Shown here: positions 16,576 through 23,735 of the stretch, piece after piece | Position numbering within the stretch: position 1 is the stretch's first letter | Layout of the letters: each line of letters opens with the position of its first letter | Assembly: GCA_951812305.1 (NCBI GenBank) | Contig: CATOSB010000018.1 | Coordinates: 47,207 to 111,206 of the forward strand | From: an uncultured Paracoccaceae bacterium | GTDB lineage: Bacteria; Pseudomonadota; Alphaproteobacteria; Rhodobacterales; Rhodobacteraceae | DNA: 64,000 nt | Direction: 5' to 3' | Translations under genes and position numbers: made by a program | The notes under the pieces: model-generated | Databases searched by the model: none | What the model saw: only the letters and a program-made list of their open reading frames with translations | Told to the model about the DNA's origin: nothing

Positions 16576-17793
16576 TCATGGCAATTCGCGCCCCCATGCC
16601 TGGTGCACGAGTCCAGCAATCTCGTCGTTCACAGCGTTCAGCGATGTGATCGCCCGGTCATAGGTCGACCGCACGAATTGCGCGCGCTCAACTTCATAGA
16701 GTGTCTGCTTGGTAATCCCTGCATCCGAGATAGCGGTGGATTTCACCATCTGGGCCTCAAGCATCTGATCGGGGAACATGGCCTGCAGGAACCCGACCAT
16801 CTGCCTTTGCGGACCGTCGGTCGGCTCAAACCGCGTGACGAGGTAGCGGAACCATTTGAGTTTCATCTCGGCACCGGCTTCACGGATCGTCCGCAGGATG
16901 CCGCCGAGCATGAGGAGGAACTGGCTCATCGACATTACGTCAAGCATCTGCGGGTGCACCGTTAAAAGCACAGAAGAAGACGCTGTTAGAGCGGTTAGAG
17001 TCAAATATCCGAGCTGCGGAGGGCAGTCGATCACGACGATATCGTAGCGATCATCGACCTCCTCGAGCGCCTTGGAAATCCGCGTGAAGAACGCGCGACC
17101 TTCTGACGGATCGCGGCTGGTGAGCGCGACCGGCGTGTCATACTCGTATTCCTGCAGATCAAGACTTGCGGGGACGATATCGAGGATTGGAAAATTCGTG
17201 GGCCGGATCACGGAACTGATCGGCTGGCGCTCCTCGTCGTAGCGCAGGGTCTCATAGAGTGAGGAAACAGAGTCTAATTCAGGCTGAATGCCATGAAGCG
17301 CCGTCAGAGAGGCCTGCGGATCAAGATCGATCGCCAGGACGCGATGTCCCTTAAGCGCGAGGTGTTGGGCGAGATGCGCCGCCGTCGTCGTCTTACCGCT
17401 GCCACCCTTGAAGTTCACGACGGAAATCACGTGGAGATCATCGTCTTCGGTCCTGCGGGGCAGGTATCGACGCTTGCCGGGGCGGCCATGCTCATCGAGA
17501 TAGGCCCGCAACTCCAGCATCTGTTCGGAAGAATAGGACCTGCGCCCAGAGGATGAAGTCTCCGGCTCAGGGCCTTTCCCTTCGAGATGGAGTTTCTTGA
17601 TCGTGGATTGTGTGACGCCGAGATAGTAAGCGACTTCGGCCAGCGTGAACTGGCGCAAACCCTTTTGAGCGTCGGGTGGATATTGTTCCTGACGCAAGAT
17701 ATTGAGCCGGTCAGAGATCAGCTCACCCTGCTGGAGGATGATCTCATCGAAGGGAGTACCCCCTTGATCGCCCTGGAACGGTGCTGCCCTCAT
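16576..17793 (-). CDS. repA: RepA partition ATPase (ParA family, repABC)
   Basis: A 405-residue RepA: N-terminal helix-turn-helix (LAEVAYYLGVTQSTIKKLH), deviant Walker A in VVNFKGGSGKTTTAAHLA, Walker A' region (VLAIDLDPQASLT) and Walker B (YDIVVIDCPPQLG). It drives segregation with RepB and represses the operon. Start 17793 chosen because it has a GAGG-type site and the usual family length; upstream extension is basic and atypical. The first 349 bp of the gene are repeated in the right arm (63652-64000). Confidence 0.95.
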   Translation of the reverse strand: MRAAPFQGDQGGTPFDEIILQQGELISDRLNILRQEQYPPDAQKGLRQFTLAEVAYYLGVTQSTIKKLHLEGKGPEPETSSSGRRSYSSEQMLELRAYLDEHGRPGKRRYLPRRTEDDDLHVISVVNFKGGSGKTTTAAHLAQHLALKGHRVLAIDLDPQASLTALHGIQPELDSVSSLYETLRYDEERQPISSVIRPTNFPILDIVPASLDLQEYEYDTPVALTSRDPSEGRAFFTRISKALEEVDDRYDIVVIDCPPQLGYLTLTALTASSSVLLTVHPQMLDVMSMSQFLLMLGGILRTIREAGAEMKLKWFRYLVTRFEPTDGPQRQMVGFLQAMFPDQMLEAQMVKSTAISDAGITKQTLYEVERAQFVRSTYDRAITSLNAVNDEIAGLVHQAWGRELP

Positions 17794-17864
17794 GCCGCCG
17801 CCTCGCCTAATATCGCTTTTTGCGCGATTTCTATCGTTAAACTGTGACTTAACCCGGAATCGGT

Positions 17865-17873
17865 TTATCCACA
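17865..17873 (+). promoter_or_regulatory. DnaA box upstream of repA
   Basis: TTATCCACA is an exact consensus DnaA box, 72 bp upstream of the repA start. It may contribute to replication or to repA promoter control. The surrounding 17794-18306 contains no gene. Confidence 0.65.
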
Positions 17874-18062
17874 ACGATTTTTTCCGCGCGGTACGGCGAC
17901 CAAGGTCGCGAGAGGGCGTCATTGTGACTAACACAACAATGCGTGGAAGTCCCCAGGCTGACCACTAGATCTTGCGAACAGTGCCGAATTAGCTGGCTTT
18001 CTCAGCAGTGAAGCAACTACTAATTCGACATATCATATTGTTTTTATTCGCTACTTTCCATT

Positions 18063-18078
18063 CTGCACGGCTGTCAAA
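18063..18078. promoter_or_regulatory. Third parS-like repeat, upstream of repA
   Basis: CTGCACGGCTGTCAAA, identical to the two copies between repA and repB, 270 bp upstream of repA. It supports a dispersed RepB-binding site. Confidence 0.65.
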
Positions 18079-18273
18079 CAAGTTCACTCAAGCATCAGCC
18101 GCCAACTATCTGATCGGATGATGCTCGCAGTTCTACGGAGACGCGACAGGCGCGTTGGACGACCTGCCGAGAAACAACGTGGTTTGTCCCACGAGCCAAC
18201 CCAGCCCGCCCCATGTGACGATCACAGGCGTTCCGGGGGAGAATCGCCTGACCGATTCTACGCGGCCCTTGCG

Positions 18274-18300
18274 GCGCTGGCCGGTCTTGCCGGCCAGCGC
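18274..18300 (-). terminator. Hairpin after the DUF736 gene
   Basis: Perfect 11-bp stem GCGCTGGCCGG/CCGGCCAGCGC with a 5-base loop, 7 bp past the DUF736 stop. No T run follows, so it may be a stabilising 3' end rather than a classic terminator. Confidence 0.7.
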
Positions 18301-18306
18301 CTGATA

Positions 18307-18645
18307 TCAGGCTGCGTCTTTCGGACCCCAGGGGATCACCGCCTGCAGCGCGTCGTCGTCCTGGTTCGCAGATTTGCCAAGATTTGCGTTGAAACCATGA
18401 TCTCGGATCGTCAGCGTGAAGTAGTCGGCGCCAGTATCGCGGTTCTGTTTTTTCCAGATGCCGCCGCATTCGACCAGTCGGCCCCGCGGTGGGCGACCGA
18501 GCACGCGGTGCGTTGGTGCCATTGGGTTGTCGCTGGCGACCAGCTCGACGGTGATGTCGATATCGAAGGTTAGGATGGAGATAGATCCGGTGCCTTTGGC
18601 AGTCTCGATATCCGCGCTTTCGAATTTGATGCAGTTGGTGGTCAT
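18307..18645 (-). CDS. DUF736-like protein (left arm)
   Basis: A 112-residue beta-rich protein: SISILTFDIDITVELVASD, then GGIWKKQNRDTGADYFTLTI, the DUF736 signature of small plasmid proteins. Start ATG at 18645 has a GGAG site. DUF736 proteins are common next to plasmid replication and transfer genes; their role is unknown, possibly single-stranded DNA binding. Confidence 0.75.
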   Translation of the reverse strand: MTTNCIKFESADIETAKGTGSISILTFDIDITVELVASDNPMAPTHRVLGRPPRGRLVECGGIWKKQNRDTGADYFTLTIRDHGFNANLGKSANQDDDALQAVIPWGPKDAA

Positions 18646-19003
18646 TGCTGTGCTCCTTCATTTGGTGTTGCAATGATGGTCAGAGGGCAGGGGCTTGAGG
18701 CCCGAGCACACTGAAGGCGCAACGGGGCGGAGAAGGGCAGGGGGCAAGAATTTTGGCCCGCGAGGAATGACCGAAGGGCACGGGAAAATTCAGGCAACCG
18801 CCCTTTGTGATCGGGTCGGACCCTGCGACCAGCATGTCGTGCAACACCAAAAAGGACACGGAACCCCGCCAACCGGCTTTTTCGATGGCGACGTCCCATT
18901 TGAGGAAACTGAAAGGACGCGAACACCATTCTGTAATGCGCTGAGTGACACGAGGCCGGGGAGAGCGGTCAAGACGTCCCCTTGCAGCGATCGGGTTAGA
19001 CCG
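18646..19003. other. Gene-free interval (left arm)
   Basis: No frame here looks protein-like on either strand. It should contain the DUF736 promoter. Repeated in the right arm at 62442-62799. Confidence 0.4.
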
Positions 19004-19396
19004 TCACTCGGGCAAGAGCTGACCGAAGACGATTTCTCTGCCGTCTGGCGCAATGACAACGAATTCCCGACAACCGTAGTCTTTGGTCACCAGGCCGGAC
19101 TTGATCTCTGCGCCGCGCGACCTGACCTCATCGAAAAACCCCGAAACGTTACCCGTCCAGAAATAGGCGGCCCAATCACGCTTTCGGAAGCCGAACGAAA
19201 AGCGGCAGTTCAGCACGATGGTTAGGCCATCTCTGTCGAGCGTGACGAACTTGGGACCCGGTCCGACTTCGGTGCCGACCGCGAACCCAAGCTGGTCCAC
19301 GAAAAAGTCGCGCATTTTTCGCACACTTCGGCTGTTGACGTCCAGGACCGGCGCGACGCGCAAGACGCTTGCCGAGGGGGGGTCGTTCTTTGACAT
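19004..19396 (-). CDS. VOC-superfamily (glyoxalase/bleomycin-resistance fold) protein (left arm)
   Basis: A 130-residue single VOC domain: VAPVLDVNSRSVRKMRDFFVD, LGFAVG, a central FVTLDRDGLTIVL, and the C-terminal DYGCREFVVIAPDG with a metal-site glutamate/aspartate region. VOC proteins are metal-dependent isomerases, dioxygenases or drug-binding proteins; substrate cannot be told. A start at 19396 gives the normal length. Confidence 0.75.
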   Translation of the reverse strand: MSKNDPPSASVLRVAPVLDVNSRSVRKMRDFFVDQLGFAVGTEVGPGPKFVTLDRDGLTIVLNCRFSFGFRKRDWAAYFWTGNVSGFFDEVRSRGAEIKSGLVTKDYGCREFVVIAPDGREIVFGQLLPE

Positions 19397-19581
19397 GCAG
19401 AGGTTATATCACGAACTCGAGCCAGTTGAGGACCACTGCGCCCGGCTTTGTTCCCTCCGCTTTTCAGGTCATCCCGCACCGCGCATACGGTGTTCCGGCG
19501 CGGATAACGCCGGTCCGGTGGCGGGGCAGGGTGCCTGCGATCGCCTCGATGTTCAGAACACCGACCTGCTCCGGTGCCTCG

Positions 19582-19761
19582 CTACGGAAGTGCACCAACG
19601 TGAACCACACGTTCCGCCCCTGGGGTACTCCTTTCAATGAATGCGGCGATCAGATCAGAAGCCGCAGCCACGGTCGCCCGGGCACGCACGTTTCCGGCGG
19701 CATTCACAACGCAGTTCGAAACTTCATTTTCGGAAACATCAAGTCCAACAAAATGGGACAT
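19582..19761 (-). pseudogene. IS110-family transposase N-terminal scrap (left arm)
   Basis: MSHFVGLDVSENEVSNCVVN is the characteristic opening of IS110/IS1111 transposases with the first catalytic Asp (GLDVS). The frame ends after 59 codons and the RuvC-like remainder is gone. ATG at 19761 is preceded by GGAGAAC. The 185 bp beyond the stop hold only short unassignable frames. Confidence 0.75.
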
Positions 19762-19922
19762 GGTCGTTCTCCTCTACGGCTGGAAATGGTGAGGCCGATC
19801 TTATCGGACCTCGGGCGCCCAAGAAGAGCAATCGCCGGGTTCACACCATGTCATCCGAACAACGCGGAGAACACCGGTTGAGAGCCCAATCCGGAAGCGC
19901 TGAATTCTTGCCGCCTGGGCTT

Positions 19923-20060
19923 TCAGCAATTTGCTTCTCGATATGCGGTGATCATCAATTCTGCAGCGCAGCTCGAACAAAGGTCAATGGCGTATCCCGA
20001 GTCCTCCAGCCACGTCAGGTGGCCGTATCGCCGCTCAATGTACCCTGCTAGGTGCCACAT
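19923..20060 (-). CDS. Possible 45-residue small protein (left arm)
   Basis: Frame MWHLAGYIERRYGHLTWLED ending in TAYREANC with a CSSC motif near residue 28. Composition is protein-like but there is no clear ribosome site and no family. It may be a fragment of a larger lost gene. Confidence 0.3.
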   Translation of the reverse strand: MWHLAGYIERRYGHLTWLEDSGYAIDLCSSCAAELMITAYREANC

Positions 20061-20064
20061 GCAT

Positions 20065-20427
20065 TCAGTTCACCCAATCAGAAGCAGGAATCCTCTGAAT
20101 TCCGATGACGTTCCCGCATGGGTCTCGAATTCTGAAATTGCGTTGCGCAAATGAAATCGACCCCGCAACAACGCAATCAAGTGAACTCATATGGGCAAGA
20201 GCAGCGGAGAAATCACTGACCTGGAATGTGAGTCCAGTCACTTTCGATCGAATAGGAGTGTCTTTGAACCAGATCCGCAATACTTGCCCCGAGTTAACGA
20301 GCCACAACGGATTGTCAGACTTCCTGCCCTCGTCCACGATCCCAAATTCAAGCTCGCCGCAGTAGAATTCCAGCATCTCTTGTCGACGTGCATTGGTTGC
20401 GTAGAGTTCGATCAATTGAAATGGCAT
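20065..20427 (-). CDS. VOC-superfamily protein, second type (left arm)
   Basis: A 120-residue VOC-like protein: FQLIELYATNARRQEMLEFY, LEFGIVDEG, WLVNSGQVLRIWF and the C-terminal FRIRDPCGNVIGIQ, the usual last strand of a glyoxalase fold. Codon use is lower in GC than its neighbours, which suggests separate origin. Function unknown. Confidence 0.7.
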   Translation of the reverse strand: MPFQLIELYATNARRQEMLEFYCGELEFGIVDEGRKSDNPLWLVNSGQVLRIWFKDTPIRSKVTGLTFQVSDFSAALAHMSSLDCVVAGSISFAQRNFRIRDPCGNVIGIQRIPASDWVN

Positions 20428-21044
20428 CGAATCTTGCCTCTACGTCGAGATGCAACAAATACGGGTCGAGTTTCCCGAGTTGGACTTCCGCGGGGAGCGG
20501 ACATAGCCGACCTGCCTAGTATGTTGAACGCCCTCCAGACAGGTCGAACACACCGCCTGTGGTAAAAGAACACTCCTCACTGGCCATCCAGGCGACCATC
20601 GCGGCGAATTCTGCCGGGATTCCGAACCGGCCCATTGGAATCTTCGACTTCATGTAGGCGACATGTGCTGCCGAGACCTGTTCGAACAGCGGTGTTTCGA
20701 TGGCGGCCGGTGTGATGCAATTTGCCCGAACGCCACTGTCGGCAAGCTCTTTGCCGAGGGACTTTGTAAAGGCGATGACTCCGCCCTTGCTAGCGCTGTA
20801 CTGAGCGGCCTTGGGGTTGCCCTCCTTGCCGGCGACCGATGCCACATTGACGATGCGCCCGTAACCCGCGGCGATCATGCCGGGCACCACGGCGCGACAG
20901 CAGCGGTAGATGCCGTTGAGATTGATGTCGATCACCCTCTCCCAATCTTCGAGTGGTATTTCCCAGGATACCAAGTTCGCGCCGTTGATCCCCGCGGAAT
21001 TAACCAACCCCGATTCTGGATAAGACGTTGGCGTCACCAGTGCA

Positions 21045-21485
21045 CTACTCGACAGAATTTTTTCGTAGTTTTTTGATTCGTTTTTTACGATACTCGTTGA
21101 CCCTTTTTCGCAGAGGGTTGCGATGAGGGATTTCCACCATTGTTATGGAAATGATCCTCGGTTCTCTCAAAGCCTCATTTGGCTCCAGTTCAACGGCAAT
21201 TCCGCCAAACTCTCCAAGAAATAGAACATTTGAAACGGTTTCGTGATCCGCTTTGAATGTATCAGGGTCATTTTTCCGTACGTGTTTCGGGATGATCACC
21301 TGAAAGGGAGTGGCAGCCATCAGATCGAGCACAAGTGTCATGGTTCTTTTAGGGAGCGCAGCCAGTTCATTGAGCTTATCCGTGAGGGCGTAGAAACGGT
21401 TGGGGTCCTCTTCCATCATGTCGAACATGAGGTCCCGGATCTTCTCATAAGCGAGATCTTCGTTGATTGGGAAGTTGTTCTCCAT
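21045..21485 (-). CDS. Passenger protein of the IS982 element (copy 1)
   Basis: A 146-residue ORF starting MENNFPINEDLAYEKIRDLM, divergent from the transposase and wholly inside the element's inverted repeats. It is acidic in front and strongly basic at the end (RKKRIKKLRKNSVE). The sequence is kept in all three copies, so it travels with the element. No homologous family is recognised. It could be a regulator of transposition, an accessory DNA-binding protein or cargo. Confidence 0.6.
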   Translation of the reverse strand: MENNFPINEDLAYEKIRDLMFDMMEEDPNRFYALTDKLNELAALPKRTMTLVLDLMAATPFQVIIPKHVRKNDPDTFKADHETVSNVLFLGEFGGIAVELEPNEALREPRIISITMVEIPHRNPLRKRVNEYRKKRIKKLRKNSVE

Positions 21486-21571
21486 GGCGCGCACCTTTTG
21501 CCCCGTGTTGACCAGCCTGAATGCCCCCGTGATTAGTATGGGGTGAGAGGGGTTTCCAGGTACGTTGCCCC

Positions 21572-22507
21572 ATGATTCAAGGTTCAAAAGCGACACAATA
21601 TGGACCGCCACTCATGTCGATCACTAACACCGCACTTTTTGTCTGTCTCGATGATTTTGCAAAAACCTACGAGGACTGGGAGCGCCACCGGTTGATCCCC
21701 TCGGGTCGTCAGAGGCTTCGCTCCGGCAAGCTGACCCTGGGGGAGAGCCTGTTCATCATGGTCTTGTTTCACTTGTCGCCGTTCAAGGACTTCAAACATT
21801 ATTGGATTTATGGCGTTGAGCAGAAATACCGTGACTGCTTTGGCAACCTCCCGAGCTATGGTCGGTTTGTCAGCCTCATGCCAAGATTAATGGTGCCGTT
21901 TTGCATACTGCTGCACTGCTTCAGCGGTGAAAAAACCGGCGTCTATTTTGCCGACAGCACTAAGCTCGCGGTCTGCCACAATGCCCGCATTAATCGAAAC
22001 AAGGTCTTCAAGGGGCTGGCAAAGCGCGGTCGCAGCACAATGGGCTGGTTCTTTGGCTTCAAACTGCATCTAATCATCAACAACAAGGGGGAGATCATGG
22101 CCGTCAAAATCACGGCAGGTAATGTCGATGATCGAAAGCCGTTTGAAGCCATGATCGCGGGCCTCGAAGGCAAAATATTTGCTGATAAGGGCTATATCTC
22201 CAAATCCCTCTTCCAACGGCTCTGGCAGCGTGGCCTCCACCTCGTCACCGGCATTCGCCGCAACATGAAAAACTATCTCCTGCCAATCCTGAACAAAATC
22301 CTGTTGCGAAGGCGGTTCATCATCGAAACTCTGTTCGATAAGTTGAAAACCAGCATGGGACTGGAACACACTCGACACAGATCGCCTGCCAACGCATTCG
22401 TACACCTCATCTCGTGTGTCGCAGCCTATATGCTCGGGAAAACCAAAGTTAAAATGGGACCCATAACCGTGCCGGAAACAATCAGGCAGGTCGAATACCA
22501 GATATAG
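21572..22507 (+). CDS. IS982-family transposase, copy 1
   Basis: A 311-residue DDE transposase: LTLGESLFIMVLFHLSPFKD, first Asp in VYFADSTKLAV, second in IFADKGYIS, and Glu in RFIIETLFDKLKTSMGLEH. Start could also be ATG 21614 (MSITNTALF). The catalytic triad is intact, so it is likely active. Confidence 0.92.
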   Translation: MIQGSKATQYGPPLMSITNTALFVCLDDFAKTYEDWERHRLIPSGRQRLRSGKLTLGESLFIMVLFHLSPFKDFKHYWIYGVEQKYRDCFGNLPSYGRFVSLMPRLMVPFCILLHCFSGEKTGVYFADSTKLAVCHNARINRNKVFKGLAKRGRSTMGWFFGFKLHLIINNKGEIMAVKITAGNVDDRKPFEAMIAGLEGKIFADKGYISKSLFQRLWQRGLHLVTGIRRNMKNYLLPILNKILLRRRFIIETLFDKLKTSMGLEHTRHRSPANAFVHLISCVAAYMLGKTKVKMGPITVPETIRQVEYQI

Positions 22508-22769
22508 CGCTTATCCAGAACTCAGGTTAACCAGGATGTCAATCGGACCCCCCCGGCGAGGGCCTCCGCGATGTTGTCCGCGTCGCGCACGTCGACCTCG
22601 CGGCCTTCGAGTCCGTCGACCTCGGCGAGGGCACGTTCCAGAGCCCTGGCGTCTGCGTCCCAAATCGTGACACGTGCGCCCGAGGCGCGCAGGCGCTCTG
22701 CGGCGGCACGGCCCAAGCCCGAGGCCCCGCCAGTTACCACCGCATGGCGGCCCTCCAGATCAATTCTGT

Positions 22770-23735
22770 TCATCTCGTCTCTCCGGCTCGGGACAATGTT
22801 GGAAGGAGTCCCGGATGAAAGCCGTGAACCATCTGCCGCTGACGTCCCAGCCCGACGATTTCCAGTTCCATGACGTCGCCGTCGCGTAAGTAGACCGGCT
22901 CGGGCTTAATCCCCATTCCGACGCCCGGCGGCGTGCCGGTGATAATGATGTCGCCCGGCATCAGCGTCATGCAGAGGCTGACATAGGCGATGATGTCGGC
23001 ACAATCGAAGATCATCGTCGAAGTCGTGCCCTCCTGCATCCGCTTACCGTTCACGTCGAGCCACAGCCCGAGTGTTTGCGGGTCGCCCACTTCGTCGGTC
23101 GTCACGAGCCATGGCCCCAGCGGTAGGAAGGTGTCGAACCCCTTACCCTTGTCCCAGGTGCCGCCTCGCTCGATCTGCCATTCGCGCTCGGACACATCGT
23201 TGGCCACGGCATATCCCGCCACGTGATCGAGGGCATTTTCTCGCGCGACGTGGCGCGCCGCCGTGCCGATCACGATGGCGAGTTCTACCTCCCAGTCGCC
23301 CTTAGTCGAGCCTTCGGGCAGGACAACGTTATCGTCGGGGCCACTGAGTGCCGTGACGGCCTTGGAAAACACTACCGGCTCGGTCGGGATTGGCAGGTTT
23401 GCTTCCTTGGCGTGGTCAGAATAGTTCAGACCAATGGCCACGATCTTGCCGGGCGCAGATACAGGCGGGCCGAGGCGCTCTGGCTGGATCTCCGGCAGGC
23501 TCACAGGGTCGAGCGCGGCGAGGCGGGCGAGCGTCGTCGGGTTCAACTCGGGACCGGTCAGGTCGGGCACATGCGCCGACAGATCGCGCACCGTGCCATC
23601 CGTGGCTACTAGGCCTAGCTGGCCCGAAGCTGCATATTTGGGCTTTTGAAAGAACGTACAGGGAACGAAAGGCTGATTGACGGCCAGAGCTGATGTTGGA
23701 TGATGCTTGCGTCTGGAGGGGTCATGATAGAGCAA
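22770..23735 (-). CDS. FAH-family hydrolase, N-terminus replaced by transposon sequence (left arm)
   Basis: A fumarylacetoacetate-hydrolase-fold enzyme. The catalytic core is complete: VAIGLNYSDHAKEA, VVFSKAVTALSG, metal-binding glutamates in DWEVELAIVIG, AVANDVSERE, and the end GDIIITGTPPGVGMG. Members split diketo acids, for instance 2,4-diketo-3-deoxy-L-fuconate; the neighbouring SDR fits that pathway. The first about 38 residues of the open frame come from the Tn3 element that cut the gene at 23618, so the native start is lost. Whether the hybrid is expressed is unknown. Confidence 0.8.
   Translation of the reverse strand: MLYHDPSRRKHHPTSALAVNQPFVPCTFFQKPKYAASGQLGLVATDGTVRDLSAHVPDLTGPELNPTTLARLAALDPVSLPEIQPERLGPPVSAPGKIVAIGLNYSDHAKEANLPIPTEPVVFSKAVTALSGPDDNVVLPEGSTKGDWEVELAIVIGTAARHVARENALDHVAGYAVANDVSEREWQIERGGTWDKGKGFDTFLPLGPWLVTTDEVGDPQTLGLWLDVNGKRMQEGTTSTMIFDCADIIAYVSLCMTLMPGDIIITGTPPGVGMGIKPEPVYLRDGDVMELEIVGLGRQRQMVHGFHPGLLPTLSRAGETR

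Larger units (their letters stand above)
21007..22527 (+). mobile_element. IS982-family element with passenger gene, copy 1
   Basis: A 1521-bp element bounded by inverted repeats ACCCCGATTCTGGATAAG (left) and, inverted, ACCTGAGTTCTGGATAAG (right), with a TAACCA target duplication (21001-21006, 22528-22533). It is longer than the usual IS982 of about 1 kb because it carries a second, divergent ORF (21045-21485) inside the repeats. The same 1521-bp unit recurs at 32602 (plus nested IS66) and at 58918. Confidence 0.9.
20516..22773 (-). pseudogene. SDR-family dehydrogenase split by IS982 and frameshifted (left arm)
   Basis: A short-chain dehydrogenase. The N-part (22773-22528) has the NAD motif VTGGASGLGRAAAE. 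The C-part (21006-20516) has NSAG, the catalytic Ser region (VNVASVAG) and YSASKGG (Tyr-x-x-x-Lys). IS982 sits at the NSAG motif and duplicates TAACCA. Independently, a run of seven G (eight expected) shifts the frame just before the insertion. Without both changes the enzyme would be about 250 residues. The start overlaps the FAH gene by ATGA. SDR next to an FAH hydrolase resembles deoxy-sugar-acid (for example L-fuconate) pathways. Confidence 0.85.
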
